DNA of 64,000 bases from Lepas anatifera (taxonomy: Eukaryota > Arthropoda > Thecostraca > Lepadidae): positions 124,001 through 188,000 of the forward strand of contig JAOTON010001368.1 in assembly GCA_034440635.1 (NCBI GenBank), read 5' to 3'. The translations under genes and the position numbers were made by a program. Below, piece after piece: positions 34,351 through 46,608 of the stretch (its first letter is position 1; each line of letters begins with the position of its first letter). Under the pieces are notes generated by a model, which made no database searches, was not told where the DNA came from, and saw only the letters and a list, made by a program, of their open reading frames with translations.

Positions 34351-36777
34351 AAATACCTTTACACAGGCGCATGCGTGTAACTTGATGCCAACTCCTCAAA
34401 ACGTGTTTAAGGGGGACAAGACACCGGATCACAACGCAGGAATGTCAATGTTGGATTCGAGGGAAGGGCGCAAGTGAAGGTGCATGCAATATGCTTAAAA
34501 CGACGCCTCAAGAAAAATCGTGAGTTAAAAGCAAATATACTGTGCTTCTTTATCCTAAATCTGTCTCCCCTGTGCTGCAGGGAAAGCGCAGGACAAGAAA
34601 TAATTAAAAAAGTAGGTGCTATTGGTTTCTATAAACTGATAAGATTTATAAATGTTCCCGTACCAGACATATTTGCTAAAGCACTTAAAAATAAAGAGTC
34701 CGCTTAGGCTGATCATAATTTAAACACTTTGAAACTGTAAGACTCAGAAGAGTTCCAATCAACAACACACGCTGGCTTGCATCTTGGTGCGTTGCTAACT
34801 TCAGCGATCGCCCGCGGAGCTGCGTCAGTTTGGAACCAACTTTAGACAGCGCCTGGCAAACTTGTCTGGCATCACCCGGTGGCAGGCATCCCCAGTAGAG
34901 CGTGCGAAAGCGTCGTGGCTTGACGAGCCAACTTGCCGAACAGGCGCAAACGGCGCCCAGCTCTCACTTAACAACGCGCCGCCGCGCTGCCGGCATTGTG
35001 CCGCCGCACACATCGCGCGGCTAACGTGGCATAACGAATGCGCCTCTTCCTAACCGGAGGTGCCACCCAAAGGCCGGCTCAAGCGGCGGTCGGGGGCCGG
35101 ATACTGTCAGGTGGTCGATAGCATCGGACGTCGGTGGCTACTAAGCCTATAGACAACGGTATCCAACTTCCTACTTTAATGGCCCTCGGCTGAGGGAGAT
35201 TCGAGATGACCGCCGAATAGCTCATTGTGTCGTGCAAGGATTTCATCAGCAGCTCATTGACAGCAAGAGCTCTTGGGTTGAGAGCCAAGGGGAGTCAAAA
35301 AGATCCCAAGTGAGTTCTGTTTCAAATTCTCTCAGGGAACAGGGCTAGATAGCTGTGCTGAATGTATGCTTGAACCAGAATGGTTAGCTATTTAAGCGGC
35401 ATTAGCTTCGCTACTGGATGAAGTGAAAGACATATTTGTCACGAGATATAACGGAGGCATGCCTTCCTCCAAGAACGGCTGCGAGGGCAAGCAAGGCAAA
35501 CGGTGTCTGGACATTTATTTTAGGCTTTTGTGTGAATGTAAATTGTTTTATATTTTAGGATAGGTAGTTTGATTAATTTGCTTGGATACTTTCAAATAAC
35601 CCGTTTCATTTCAACATGATTTGCCATTATTTAACCTCAGTTTGTGATTTAAAATATGCAGCAATGGAGGGTGAAACCGGATTATGGGATAGAAAGGACA
35701 ACAATTAGCTTCAAAAAGAAATCAAAAGTTTTTTTCTCTAAGACAAGTATGGTAGCGTTTTTGGCGTCTGTAAATAGCCCTTAATAAACACAATTGTATT
35801 GTGTTCATGTTTGACAACATTAAAGCCTATTTTATTCGAACGACTGCTTGCCATTATCGGTCTCTAGATAAATACTAATATTTAGTTATATGGCAAACCA
35901 ATGCAGGGGGAGAAGGCTGAAACCTGTCGCCAATTAAACGTCTAACACCGAAAGCTGTCGCTTTTAACTTTTAAATAAAGGCAAGTACTGGAGCACACAT
36001 AATACAAAAATTGTACCTAGATTGATACAAAACAACTAGGCAATAACATTCCTGAATTCACAATGACGCTTACTGAACATCGCACACATGCGCTCTTCTG
36101 CCTCCCGTGCAAAGGCCTCCACAAGCACTGCAAACGGTCATGTTCTCTATCTCTCTCCATCCTACTGAAGCCAGAAGTCGTCTCCAGTATGTATATACAT
36201 ACCTCTAATGCACAATATCCTCAGCGCCTTGAGTCAATGTTTCTCGGTCGTGATCACCGCGCTGCTGTATGTGTGATGGAAGCCAAGCGGGTGATAACAC
36301 AGTGTATGTTTCTTATTTTCACTGGATGCAAAATAAGGACACTGAGGGAGCTCACGTGTGCATATTAGAATAGCGGAATGTTAACCTTCCTTTCTTTATT
36401 TTCCTGCTGTGCACAATAAACCTAGTTGAATAGCCATAACAAAATGCATCAAAGTCTACAGCAGTCCTTACTGAATGGAGAGATGATCTTCCGTTATACA
36501 GGACGCGAGGGGTAGGTACTGGTGACCAACCAGACACCAGAGTACCACCCAGCTGCGTGCAGTGGCTTCTACAGAACCAGATAGGCAGACCCAGACCTAG
36601 ACACGGTTGTTTTGGCCACCACTTTTCCCGTTCAGCTCCATGTGTGTTTCGTCGCAAAACCAGTTTTCGAGAAAGCTGGGATTTGTTGTCAGTCGCCGGC
36701 TCAGCCATTCCGCGAGAAGCCCTGGTTTTCAGAAATTGACCTCTGAGAGGATCCGGTGGGTGAAAATCGTGTGTGGC
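34351..36777. other. Unassigned stretch with a CpG-rich block
   Basis: 34790-35180 is GC/CpG-rich. The remainder is AT-rich. Open frames reach at most 118 codons (36352-36708 minus) without recognised domains. Confidence 0.35.
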
Positions 36778-36781
36778 TTAA

Positions 36782-37618
36782 CGCGCGCATTGACGGGGTC
36801 TGAGTCACCTTTGCTTTGACGAGGGGCGGCTACCCGCCCCCCTAAGATCTCGAGAACTACGGTAGGTAGCGAAAAACGATAAACGGCGTTGGGTAGCCCA
36901 TCCACTTCTCCATCGAAAGTATTCGAAACATTTTTTTTGTCAGGTGACATTTAAGGTCACGAGAGGTCAAAACATGCCGTAATAGGGATAACATGTAAAT
37001 TAAGTTTTTGGCCATTACATCTAAACAAGTAAAGATAGAGCAAAACGACTTGAACTATATGAATCTTCGCAGCAGGTTGAATCGAATGATAAATAATTTG
37101 ACCTTGCTAGGTCAAATCAAGGATCTGACCTGACCTGAAGTCAGGTCAGGGTCAAATTATATAAAATGCATATCATTAGAACTGCAAAGCCAAGGCGAGT
37201 CTAATACAGCAAAAATAAACGCTCTATCACTATCCATTACTGAGTTATGCTGTAAAAACCATTTTCCCATGTATTTCCAATGGAGAGGTCATGCCTCGTA
37301 CCTACCTTAGGTCATCGATATCAAAAATACCGGAACATATTTTAGAGAACTCGGTGGGTTCAATGTGTGATATGAGTTTCAATCGGATAAGTTCATCCTG
37401 CTCCGACTTATGCTATCTTAAACTTTTTTTTGAGGTCAGGTAACTTGACCTGTACTGGTGACCTGACCTGAGATGACAGAACCTTAAAATTTTCACAGAA
37501 GCTGTAAAAATGATGAGGAAAAAGGTATGCCAAGTACGGCCACGCTACGGGCCGCTGTTTTACTGCTATCTTTGAAAAATCCGAAGGGGGCGGGTACCCG
37601 CCCCCGTCAATGCACGTG
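36782..37618 (+). mobile_element. TT-A element, intact reference copy
   Basis: TTAA at 36778-36781 and 37619-37622. Left CGCGCGCATTGACGGGG, right CCCCCGTCAATGCACGTG. 837 bp uninterrupted. Left palindromic block GGGGCGGCTACCCGCCCCC (one change) and right perfect GGGGGCGGGTACCCGCCCCC (37586-37605). Interior: TGACCTGACCTGAAGTCAGG (37126-37145), a TAGGTCA half-site at 37309-37315, and the CATTTTCCCATGTATTTCCAATGG phrase shared with the other copies. No transposase. Confidence 0.9.
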
Positions 37619-37622
37619 TTAA

Positions 37623-38088
37623 GTCTGGTCGATGGAGAGAATGGCTCACCCTGATGAGTGAACGGTGCTGCAGATGAAGAGTGATGCAAATTACAGTTTC
37701 CCGAAAATTGTCCTAACTATGTCGGCAAGCTGGAGGTTTTTTGCAATGACCTCAGACCTGTACAGTTTTCCCCTCTTGGTCGATAATTTCCCATTACTTT
37801 TATCCTCTCTGCTGCTCTCAGCAACGGTCAGCACCAGGTTCAATCTTCTTCTCGGTCCTTGCGGAACGTTTCCGACCACTTCTGCCTACCTGAAGCTTCT
37901 TAACAGACACTCTGGCTATAACAGTGCGTAATAATAATTATAATTTTGTCGCATTATGCGCGCATTAAAAGCGCTCTGGTACTTGCGCTGAAAATAAACG
38001 GTTGAGCCTAATTTTTAGTACCTTTCAAGCCCCGCGTTTTTTATTCAGCCCACAAAGGTCTGATTTTATAAAATGACAAATGGAAAAG
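37623..38088. other. Unassigned stretch
   Basis: Plus and minus frames of 62-93 codons overlap here with no recognised domain. Confidence 0.35.
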
Positions 38089-38624
38089 TAGGGGAAAGTG
38101 GGAGGTCATGGACATCGCGGGTAAAACGGCCACTCCCTGTTTGGGACGAACTAACAGTGCCACAACCGGGAAAAGCGTGTAATACGCTTCCTTTTAGCGC
38201 GCGTAGTTCGCAGAGCAACGTTGGGTCCGGTAAGCTCTCTAGTTTTTATAAAATTTTTCAAAATAGTAAAAACTGCAACTTATGTGTTTTTTCACAATCT
38301 AATTCGTAAGGTCATTACATGGATGTTTCTATAGATACTTTATTGTTATTACGTAATATGGCTCTTCAAGGTGTTACATTTTGTTCACCCCAGTCGCTGA
38401 CTGTGTAATCGCAATGGCGTCCGATTTATGTCCAAGTTTGTTTAGGAAGAGCAAAGTGGGGTAAGACGGACACCACGCGTGGGGCAAGATGGCAATTGTG
38501 TCATGCTACCCTGCACAAGAGTATATTTAATTTTATGTAACATAAGCTTAAATAAATAAAGGCTGACGGTTTGGGGGAAAATAGAGTCCGAAATGCTGGA
38601 GAACACATAATTAAATTTGGGGGT

Positions 38625-39494
38625 CATCCAGGGGCAGCTGTACCCCTCGACCCTCAGCAGGGGCGTAGCCGGATTTCGCTCAGGGGGAGGGGCGTCGCCC
38701 CGAAAAGGGCCCCTGCGACAGCGCCAAAAGGGCCCTGATGGGTAAAAAAGTACCCTGCTTGTTACAGAATCGTGTCTTCAGGAAGACCCTTCGGGCCCTC
38801 AAGGGGGGGCACTGTCCTTGCCGCCCTCCCCCTTGGCTACGCCGCTGACCCTCAGCGCCCCCTGAAATGGTCACGGTGCCCCCCTGAGAGATTGATGGGC
38901 CCCTAAAGTGTCGCTTCCAACCCCTTCCCTCAGGAGCGAGGGAGGGGCGCTCTTAGCCCTGCGAGAGGATCTGGCGCCCACCTGATATGTTTGGTGTTCC
39001 AAAGGTGGCACCCCATAGCAGGCACGCACCCAGGACTATTTGGGGGGGAGCGGGTGACGAGAAGGGACACCAGGCCGGTGGAGGGGGCGGCATTTTGCCT
39101 CCGGGGGTGCAATTGTTCACCCAAAGGGTAGTCAATTTTCGCATCTTGGGAGGGGGGTTGAGAGGGGTGAATTGTTTGCTCCACAGACCTAGCGAATTTT
39201 TTTAGGGGGCGGTGGGCGGTGGGTGCAGGGGCAGCAAAGTCAATGTGGGGGCGGCATGTTGGGTGCAGGGGCGGCAGTCAGTTTAGCACTGCCTCTAAAA
39301 GTCAGGTGAAGGCTCATCCTTCCCCTCGATGGACGACTTCGGCGCTCCACATGGATGGGAGTTGCACTTTGGAGCAAAAGTGTTTGGGGGCCCGCAGCCC
39401 CCCCTGGGTGCGCAACCGCCCCTGACCCGGATGGCGCCCCCGCCCCCCAGCAAGGTGCCCCGCCCCTGATCGATGATCCTGGATCAACCTATGC
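38625..39494. mobile_element. hAT-like MITE (HE family), expanded by insertions
   Basis: Core phrases of the family are present: CGACCCTCAG, CGCCCCCTGAAATGGTCACG, TCTGGCGCCCACCTGATA, and at the right end CCTGGATCAACCTATG. The left terminus is worn. The ~260-bp body is split by a 190-bp element (38658-38847) and by a second GC-rich insert at about 39021-39422 whose ends (CAGGCACGCACCCAGG and GGGTGCGCAACCGCCCCTG) are partly complementary. Confidence 0.65.
38658..38847. mobile_element. hAT-like MITE, 190 bp, perfect 8-bp duplication
   Basis: Left CAGGGGCGTAGCCGGA, right CCTTGGCTACGCCGCTG (12 of the outer 13 positions pair). ACCCTCAG flanks both sides exactly (38650-38657 and 38848-38855), and removing one copy restores the host phrase CGACCCTCAGCGCCCCC. 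No ORF of note. Confidence 0.9.
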
Positions 39495-39964
39495 ACAGCT
39501 CCACGACAGCTCTTGATACTTTAATCCTCCGTCAGTAAACAAATTCAGAAAAGGCATGACCCCATTTGACCCTTTAACGGAAAAAATAAGGAAATGCCCC
39601 CTTCCACGCGGCAATCGACAGTCGCCTAGTGGGTGGATGCAGATGGAAATCTTCAAGGCCTGGTTCGATCACTTTGTTCACCTTGTCCGTCTTTCCCCAT
39701 GGGGTGACCATGCTACCCCATTAGGTGGGGCGAGATGGACTTTTGTTACTTTTTTCTAAACTCTACACAAATTTTAATATAATAATTACAGACACATAGC
39801 GGCTTGCACAGAGATAGATAAATGTCTGAAGTATCTCTACAGCCAAAACAGGAGCGAAACAAGCTCATTAAGTCATCGAAAACTCACACCATTGTGACGG
39901 TGTCCGTGACCCCCCACTTTCCCCTAGATATAATGGGTGCGTAATATTGTGAATTTTTTATTAA

Positions 39965-40962
39965 CCCGCACCCCTCTCGGGGTCCGGCGTCACTTTCGCC
40001 CTACTGGGGCATTGATTGCCCCCCTCATAACTCCGAAAATATGGAGGTTAGCGTAAATCTGCAAAGCGCGTTTGGAAAGCTCGTGTGAATTCATTATGAT
40101 TTTGATTCCTATGTTTGAGCGCTCAGGTCAATGGTTTGACCACCACATGTCAAGTTGGGTCACGATAGGCTATTTACACTAACATATGCAATGCCTAAGA
40201 AACCTGGGCATAGTTATCAAGCCATTTGAGCTATTGAAATCTGGTAAAGTACATTACATAGCAAAAGGCCAGGGCGATCTCTGCTTTTGAAACATAATTA
40301 CCTCCCGCCATTGGTTTGACATCCAGAGAGCACCTATTGACCTAACATGACCTGGGGTCACAAAGGTTAGAGAGTAATCTTGCTGTATATCAGATGAAAG
40401 CCAATGACAAGCCATACACTTTGACGTTTAATTCAGCGCTCTAGCTCGATGAGGTCAAAAGTTATCGTCAAAATACTGTTTTTAACCCTGGTGACCTGTA
40501 ATGACCTCTGATAGGTCAGGGAGAAAATATCGTCCGTGGAATCCGTCAAAAGGTGGCCAAAGATGCTTTTCTGAAAAATATAACCATTTTCAATAACTTT
40601 TGTGACTTTTGGATGATAAGACAGCTTTTTCAATGGAGAGGTCCCCTCGCCAGGTCACCAAATAAAAAAATCACGGATACAACATTTCTAGATCCTGGAG
40701 GTGTCATCAAGTGTAGAAAGTTACAAATCGATCGACAGAAAAATGTAGCTATGGTAGAGCTAAGCAATTGAAAAGAGGTGATCTTGTTTGATCTCACCTG
40801 ATGACCTGACCTGATGTGACCCGGAGTAAAAAATCTAAGGAGTGGTGGAAAATAATGGGTTGAGAGGTAGACCCTCAACCGCGGTGCTGCACCTCGTCGT
40901 TTTTCTGCTATCCCGGGAATACCTTAGAGGGGAAATCGGTGGCACCCACGGTGGAGCAAGGG
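39965..40962 (+). mobile_element. TT-B element, copy 2
   Basis: TTAA at 39961-39964 and 40963-40966. Left CCCGCACCCCTCTCGGGG, right CCCACGGTGGAGCAAGGG. 998 bp. Same interior order as copy 1, including AACTCCGAAAATATGGAGG, CACGATAGGCTATTT and CAATGGAGAGGTC. The subterminal CATCGAT palindrome is degraded here. No transposase. Confidence 0.85.
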
Positions 40963-40966
40963 TTAA

Positions 40967-41540
40967 ATAATGTCGGCTCTTTGAAGCACTAGAGACTTTG
41001 GTCTCTCTCTCTCTCCCTTTGGATATTAAGTATTTCTCTCTACAGTTCAGTATGTTAAAATCCTGAAAGTTGAAGTCTGCACCAATAATTCAATTTTTAG
41101 ACGGATCCAACCAAGCGCTCAAATGCGGCATAAGTAGCATCCCAACTTGCCAACTTGTAGACTAAGTTAGAGTGTCCTGTGGACCCGGTGGACGTTAGCG
41201 CTGGATCTTTTACAATCTATTTCCAACGCAAATGTGTATCAAATGAGAAGTGGGACGAGGATGTCCCGGGACGAGTATGAAAACTTGGTTGAGTTAGCTT
41301 TGGGCTGGTTTTGTTTGGTTTATTAGTTTTCACAGCAGAACAGCTAGGTCAATTTTGCGATCATTAAGGTGGCTGGATTTCTGGAAACAGTTTTCAGCAG
41401 CATCAAGCAGATTCAAGAGTTCTCAGAATCAAATCGCGACATTGTGTAAGAGCATTGTCCTGAGCATTGTTCCGTAATTTGTCCCGACAATTGGCATGGT
41501 CTGCTCCAGTGTGAGATTGTCTCAGGCTTGCCGCGCAGCC
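40967..41540. other. Unassigned stretch
   Basis: Contains a short (TC)n run near 41000-41014. No gene recognised. Confidence 0.35.
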
Positions 41541-41795
41541 CATGCGCGGATCCAGGGGGTTACGATGGGCACGTGCCTCCCCCGATCGACTCTCGGCGCC
41601 AACTGAAATAGTCACGGTGCTCCCCTGAAATCTCGCTTCCCACACCCCTCCCCTCCCCAGGATGCGAAAATATGTGCCCACCGATAGGATTTGGCGCGTA
41701 CCTGATAGATTTTTCTGGCCCAAAGTGGCGCCTCCTGGTAAGGTGCCCCAATCCCTCCCCCACCCCCTCGATTTGCAATCCTCGATCCGCCTATG
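41541..41795. mobile_element. hAT-like MITE (HE family), 255 bp
   Basis: Left CATGCGCGGATCCAGG, right CTCGATCCGCCTATG. Flanks GCGCAGCC (41533-41540) and GCACAGCC (41796-41803) agree at 7 of 8. The body matches the copy at 45224-45481 (CGATCGACTCTCGGCGCC, AATAGTCACGGTGC, CCACCGATAGGATTTGGCGC). No transposase. Confidence 0.85.
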
Positions 41796-41803
41796 GCACA
41801 GCC

Positions 41804-42101
41804 GTAGTGAGCCCAGAGCACGTAATTCGCGCCGTCCGCTACGCTTTGACCGTGCGGTGTTGATTCGAGCCTGAACCTCGTCAGTGGACCTCGTCTGTCT
41901 ACGGCTATTGACAGGCTACGAGAGATCCGGAATCGAGGAATTTTAACGCTGCTGCTCTAGTTTCCTGTATCGCCGTATCGTGACCCCTATCGAGAGATTA
42001 GACACGGGCTCAAAGGGAGATAAGTGGATGGTAATTGAAAATAATCCTTCCTAGTAATATTTGTCCTCATTAACTAATTCCTAAAAAAACTCAAATAACT
42101 C
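41804..42101. other. Unassigned stretch
   Basis: Short interval between two elements. Nothing recognised. Confidence 0.3.
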
Positions 42102-42105
42102 TTAA

Positions 42106-43120
42106 CCCTCGCCCCACGGGGCCATCGATAGCCCCTAAGGTTTTTCGGGATAGCAGAAAAACGACGAGGCGCAGCACCGCGGTTGAGGGCTCTACCTCTC
42201 ACTGCATCATTTTCCCATCATCCCTGAAATTTTTTACCCCGGGTCACTCAAGGTCAGGTCACCAGACGAGGTCAACCAAGGTCACCTCACTTCACCTTTA
42301 GAGCTCTGTAAGAGCTACATTTCAAAGTCGATCGATTTGAAACTTCCTACACTTCATGACCCCTCCAGGGTCTACAAGGTGTATATCCGGGATTTTCGAT
42401 TTCGTGCCCTGAGGTCAGGTCACGAGGCGAACTCTCCCATTGGAAAAGCATGGGGAAAAGCTATTTCATGATATAAAAGCCACAAAAATGATTGCAAATA
42501 CTCAGACTGCTCAGAACAACGTTTTTGGACACCCTTTCACGGATCCCAGGGTCATATTTTCCTTTGACTTTTCCAAGGTCATCCAAGGTCACCGGAGGTC
42601 AAAAACAGTATTTTGACAATAACTTTTGACCTAATTGCGCTAGAGCGGTGAAACAAACACCATCGTGTTTGTCTTGTCACTGGCGCTTTCATTTGATATA
42701 CGGCAAGGTCACTTTTTGACCTTTCGTGACCTCAGGTAATATTAGGTCACGAGGTGACCTCTGGCGGTCAAACCACTGGCGGGAGGTCTTTACGTTCCAC
42801 ATAGCGGAAAAAAACTGGCAATTTGCTATCAAATTTACTTTACCAGGCCTCAATAGCTCTAATGACATAAGAGTTATGCCCAGTTTGTTAATCATTGCAT
42901 ATTTGAGTGAAAATAGCCGATCTTGACCTAATTTGACCTCTGGAGGTCAAACCATTGACCTGAGCACTAAAACATGCGAAGTAATTTCTTACTGAATTCA
43001 CGCGAGCTTTCTATTGCACTTTGCAGATTTGCGCTAACGCCCATATTTTCGGAGTTAGAGGGGGCCATCGATGGCCCCCGGTGGGGTGAAGGTGGCGCCG
43101 GACCCCCGGTGGGGCGCGGG
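42106..43120 (-). mobile_element. TT-B element, copy 3, reverse
   Basis: TTAA at 42102-42105 and 43121-43124. Left CCCTCGCCCCACGGGG, right CCCCCGGTGGGGCGCGGG. 1015 bp. The palindrome GGGGGCCATCGATGGCCCCC is intact at 43059-43078 and worn near the left end. Interior half-site runs include TGACCTAATTTGACCTCTGG and AGGTCAAACCATTGACC near 42920-42960. Confidence 0.85.
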
Positions 43121-43222
43121 TTAAATCACACCCTTGGCGTCGGCGTGACATTCTATAGCCCTCCCCTCCATGGAGTTGACACATCGGAGCCGTCACTATA
43201 TGCTTCCCTCTTTGATTTTTAA

Positions 43223-43907
43223 AGGGAATCTGGCACCTTCGTAATAGGATTTGAGCTGAGATATCCATGTGATAGAGCATGCTGAGAAACCAATTGATCG
43301 GTGCTTCATTCGTACCTGAGCTTACCATTCGCAGGGAAGAGAAAAGGGCAAAAGTTCACTCCTTGCCGACCCCGTCCTCCCCGGTCATGTTTACCAGCGA
43401 TGGAGAGATCTTAGGAAAGTGACGTCATGTTCAAGCCCCGCTGCGCGTGTTGTGCGTACACATTGTTTTTGATTGGGCATCTAGAAAACCCACGTGATAA
43501 GCATTACTTTGGTACTGTGAATTATAAATGCGTATAGCTTGCTTTGTTGACTATACTGAAACGCAAAATGTTTTAATATATCAATAAAATAACAGAAATT
43601 AATAAATGTTTCTTTCGTTCCTAATGGTAGCCTCTCTTAGCTAAACATGTTTCACTTGTATTCATATTCGTTTTTGGCGCAAATGAAACAGTTTCAATCT
43701 AGCATAAAGCATTGCCATCTCGTGCGCCGATTGAACGCAACGCTACTTTCAATATTTTGTTATCGCTAACAGAGCAAAATTAAGTAAAGCAAAATATTAG
43801 CCTCATACGTCATTTTCAGCAGACAAAAGCTCAAATGCATTATTTTGAACGCAGATTGCCCCTAAAATAACCACAGTTTTGAATTACGCCAAGGTGCCAC
43901 ATACCCT
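43223..43907 (-). mobile_element. TT-K element, Kolobok-like, 685 bp
   Basis: TTAA at 43219-43222; the right flank ATAA at 43908-43911 is one change from TTAA. Left AGGGAATCTGGCACCTTC and right CCAAGGTGCCACATACCCT are imperfect terminal inverted repeats. Kolobok transposons combine a TTAA duplication with AGGG-type ends, hence the assignment, which is an inference. No transposase. Confidence 0.75.
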
Positions 43908-43911
43908 ATAA

Positions 43912-45127
43912 TACATTCTGCAGACCATACCCCGTTTATCCCCTAAAGGGAATCATTTTTGTTTTCAGTGTGAAAAAATAAAAAAAGTCCTCATTTGAGT
44001 GTGCGTCTTGCACTGATAACATGATATGTACATCAAATGGATGTATCCAAGAGCTTGGTATTATCTGGCCTTTAGATTAGCTGATCCTTCCAAAGAATAT
44101 TGCTACCTGAGTGTCTGAAGTGCACATAGCCGGCTCTGATAGTTAGATAACACCAGAAGATTACTGATGATCCTCTGAAGTATCCAAACCATACATTCTA
44201 GAAAAAACCAAGTCAGCACAATCAAAGGTTAGGACGAGCGTTCAGCCATCATCATGCGGATCTGGCCGAATTCTGCTGTTCTCTACTCGAACATATTAGG
44301 GGAGCGAGTCATCAGCTGGAGCGGCGTTTGATCAGCGGCGGTGTCGGCTCAGCAGTCGCCTATCACTGTCGCCGCTGCTGCCTCGTCAGATTTCTAATGC
44401 GATCAGCTGAATCAATAGCCGACACATTTCACATTAAACTGAACGCATCGGCGCCGAAATTGTAAATCTCACGCGGCCTGCCTGAAAGTAGAAGTTATCA
44501 CAGAATCGTAATGGTGTCATGAACTATTTGGACATCGTCACCTCACACGAGAGCCGGCTGAACCAGCGAAGCTAACCAGGGAGAATGCATGTGAACCCAT
44601 GCTAAAAGCTCAGGAAAATATGCCCTTTAGATGGAAATACATGGATATTTAAATGATCCAATGAAAGGACCTCACCGCCATTCGGCAGGACTTTTTACCT
44701 CTAGCAGGTTAGGCTGGACCGGGGGGCTCAAAGTTTTTCCTACTAAACGGCTGGCATTTTCGACTAGTCCATAGGGAACACATGTTAAAAGCTTGCAATC
44801 TAGAGCCTCGGGAGGGTATCTTAAACCACGCGCAGGTTCACGAAAAGCAGTTCAAATGGACGCCAGGACATTTTTCTTTTCATTTCCGGGGTCAAAACCG
44901 CCAGCCGTGACATTAACCAGGGAGCTAGACGGTGAAAACCGGTCCCATGTTTTGATTTCATTTTCAGGCGTGGGTTCGAATCCTAGAAGCGGCCAAACTT
45001 TTCATAAAGTCCGAAGGTGCAAAACACAATGTATTCGCTTGAAATTCATGCAACTTTGCGCCCTTCATGCTTTTAGCTCTAAGGGATGCTTTTGCCTAGT
45101 GCAGAGGCGGATCCAGGAGTAAATACG
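43912..45127. other. Unassigned stretch
   Basis: 44270-44400 is CpG-rich. A GGTTCGAATCC B-box match at 44973-44983 has no partner A box or cloverleaf. No gene recognised. Confidence 0.35.
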
Positions 45128-45135
45128 TCATGTTC

Positions 45136-45751
45136 CAGGGGCGGATCTAAGGGGATGGTAGGTGATGAGGCGACCGCGTACCGTTAGCCTGGCCTTGAGC
45201 ACGACAAAAGGCCCTCCGCAGGGCATAGGCGGATCCAGGGGGGACAAGGGGGAAACGTGCCCCCCGATCGACCCTCGGCGCCCCCTGAAATGGTCACGGC
45301 GCCCCCTGAGGGGTCGATGGTGCCCTCCTAAAATGTCGCTTCCTATCCCCACCAGGATGCGAAAATCGGCGCCTACCGATAGAACTTTCCCCCCACCTGA
45401 TAGATTTTACCGTTCAAAAATGGTGCACCCCGGAACGGATGGCGCCCCCTCCCCTGATTGGCAATTCTGGATCCGCCTATGAAGCAGGGGGCTCCCTTTA
45501 TGTTCAGTGGGCGTTTCTTAGGTAAATTCAAGGAGCCCAAACGCCACGGATACTGGTCTCGGGGGTCCCAATAGCTGGCCTGGAGTCCCCCAAAGGTATC
45601 AAACTTTATTTAATAAGTACGTTTAAATACACACCACCCTGATGATTTATTCGCTTTTAACGCCCAATTTATGAAAAATGAAAACCACGAGCGGGGGCCC
45701 CTACAATTGAAAACCGGGCCTCTTTTTGAGAAAATTCTGCATCCGCCCCTG
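45136..45751. mobile_element. hAT-like MITE carrying a nested HE copy
   Basis: Left CAGGGGCGGATCTAAGG, right CTGCATCCGCCCCTG. Flanks TCATGTTC (45128-45135) and CCATGGTC (45752-45759) agree at 6 of 8. The body is interrupted by the 258-bp HE element at 45224-45481. Confidence 0.65.
45224..45481. mobile_element. hAT-like MITE (HE family), 258 bp
   Basis: Left CATAGGCGGATCCAGG, right CTGGATCCGCCTATG: a perfect 15-bp inverted repeat apart from the final base. Flanks CCGCAGGG (45216-45223) and AAGCAGGG (45482-45489) agree at 6 of 8. This is the cleanest HE copy and defines the family: CGATCGACCCTCGGCG, CTGAAATGGTCACGGCGCC, CCTGATAGATTTTACCG. Confidence 0.85.
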
Positions 45752-45872
45752 CCATGGTCCCCAAAGTGACTGAATTGTACCCACTTTCAGCCGATTGTCA
45801 TCGAAACGACACCATGTTCGCAATGCTTCCTGAGATTGCCTTCCCCAAACGTATGGCCTAGATCCGCCCCTG

Positions 45873-46118
45873 TCCTAATAAAAGGGACAATGAATCAACC
45901 CTCGGCGTCCACTCAAATGTTCATGGCGCTGCTTTGTGGGGTCGATGGTGCCCCCTGAAATGTCACCGCACCCCTCCCCCCGATGCAAGAATCGGCGCGC
46001 TGCTATAGAATTTGACATCCACATGATAGGTTTTGTCAGCCAAAAGTGCTGCCCCCTTGATCTGGATGGCGCCCCCCGGAACATGCCCCTCCGATCTGCG
46101 ACCCTGGATCCGCTTATG
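45873..46118. mobile_element. HE-family MITE, left end missing
   Basis: AACCCTCGGCGTCCACTCAA, GTCGATGGTGCCCCCTG and the right end CCTGGATCCGCTTATG match the HE family. The left terminus is replaced by unrelated bases next to another TCCGCCCCTG end at 45863-45872. Confidence 0.65.
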
Positions 46119-46608
46119 CCCGCTACGTAGTCGTATTAATTTACTGGTCGCGTACGCTACTGGCCGACATCGCACCTCTGCTCAATACCGACATGACAAA
46201 ACAACACGAAAAATAATTCGAATAGCATATGTGATGCACTGCTTCTCCATCCTGTTTTGGGTACAAACAAATACCACAGTCACCAGCAGGGGTCTAAAAA
46301 GTGAGCTTGTGGTCGCCGACTAAAATCCAAGCTTCTTCGATGGTCGCCGAACCTAATACTACATGTATTACAAAATCGGTCTTAAAAGTGGTATAAATAT
46401 GGCTATAGGGAAGCACTGGCGAGTGCAAGGGGAAGGTTCCGATAAAATATAGATATAAAAAACCTATAAAATATAGATCGGGTTTCTCGATATCGATGAC
46501 CTAAGCCAGAATCAAGTCATTACCTAAGTGATTTCATGATATTATAATTCAGTATTAAAATCAAAGTTATGATCTGAAAGCAACAAAATTATACATGCTG
46601 GCCCTTAA

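Larger units (their letters stand above)
38091..39924. mobile_element. TA-flanked element with 25-bp TIRs, holding nested MITEs
   Basis: TA at 38089-38090 and 39925-39926. Left end GGGGAAAGTGGGAGGTCATG pairs with right end CGTGACCCCCCACTTTCCCC with few mismatches over ~25 bp. Further in, GGGGTAAGACGGACACC (38459) and its reverse-complement-like GTCCGTCTTTCCCC (39686-39699) extend the symmetry. TA flanks suggest a Tc1/mariner-type enzyme. Without the nested repeats the body is about 1 kb and lacks a transposase frame. Confidence 0.7.

Noticed and set aside
39021..39422. Insert in the HE copy as a well-defined MITE with duplication
   Set aside because: The ends are partly complementary, but the flanking 8-mers (CCCCATAG and ACCCGGAT) do not match well, so only a probable insert is noted.
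44960..44990. tRNA-like B box GGTTCGAATCC
   Set aside because: No matching A box and no acceptor or anticodon stems at the proper distance.
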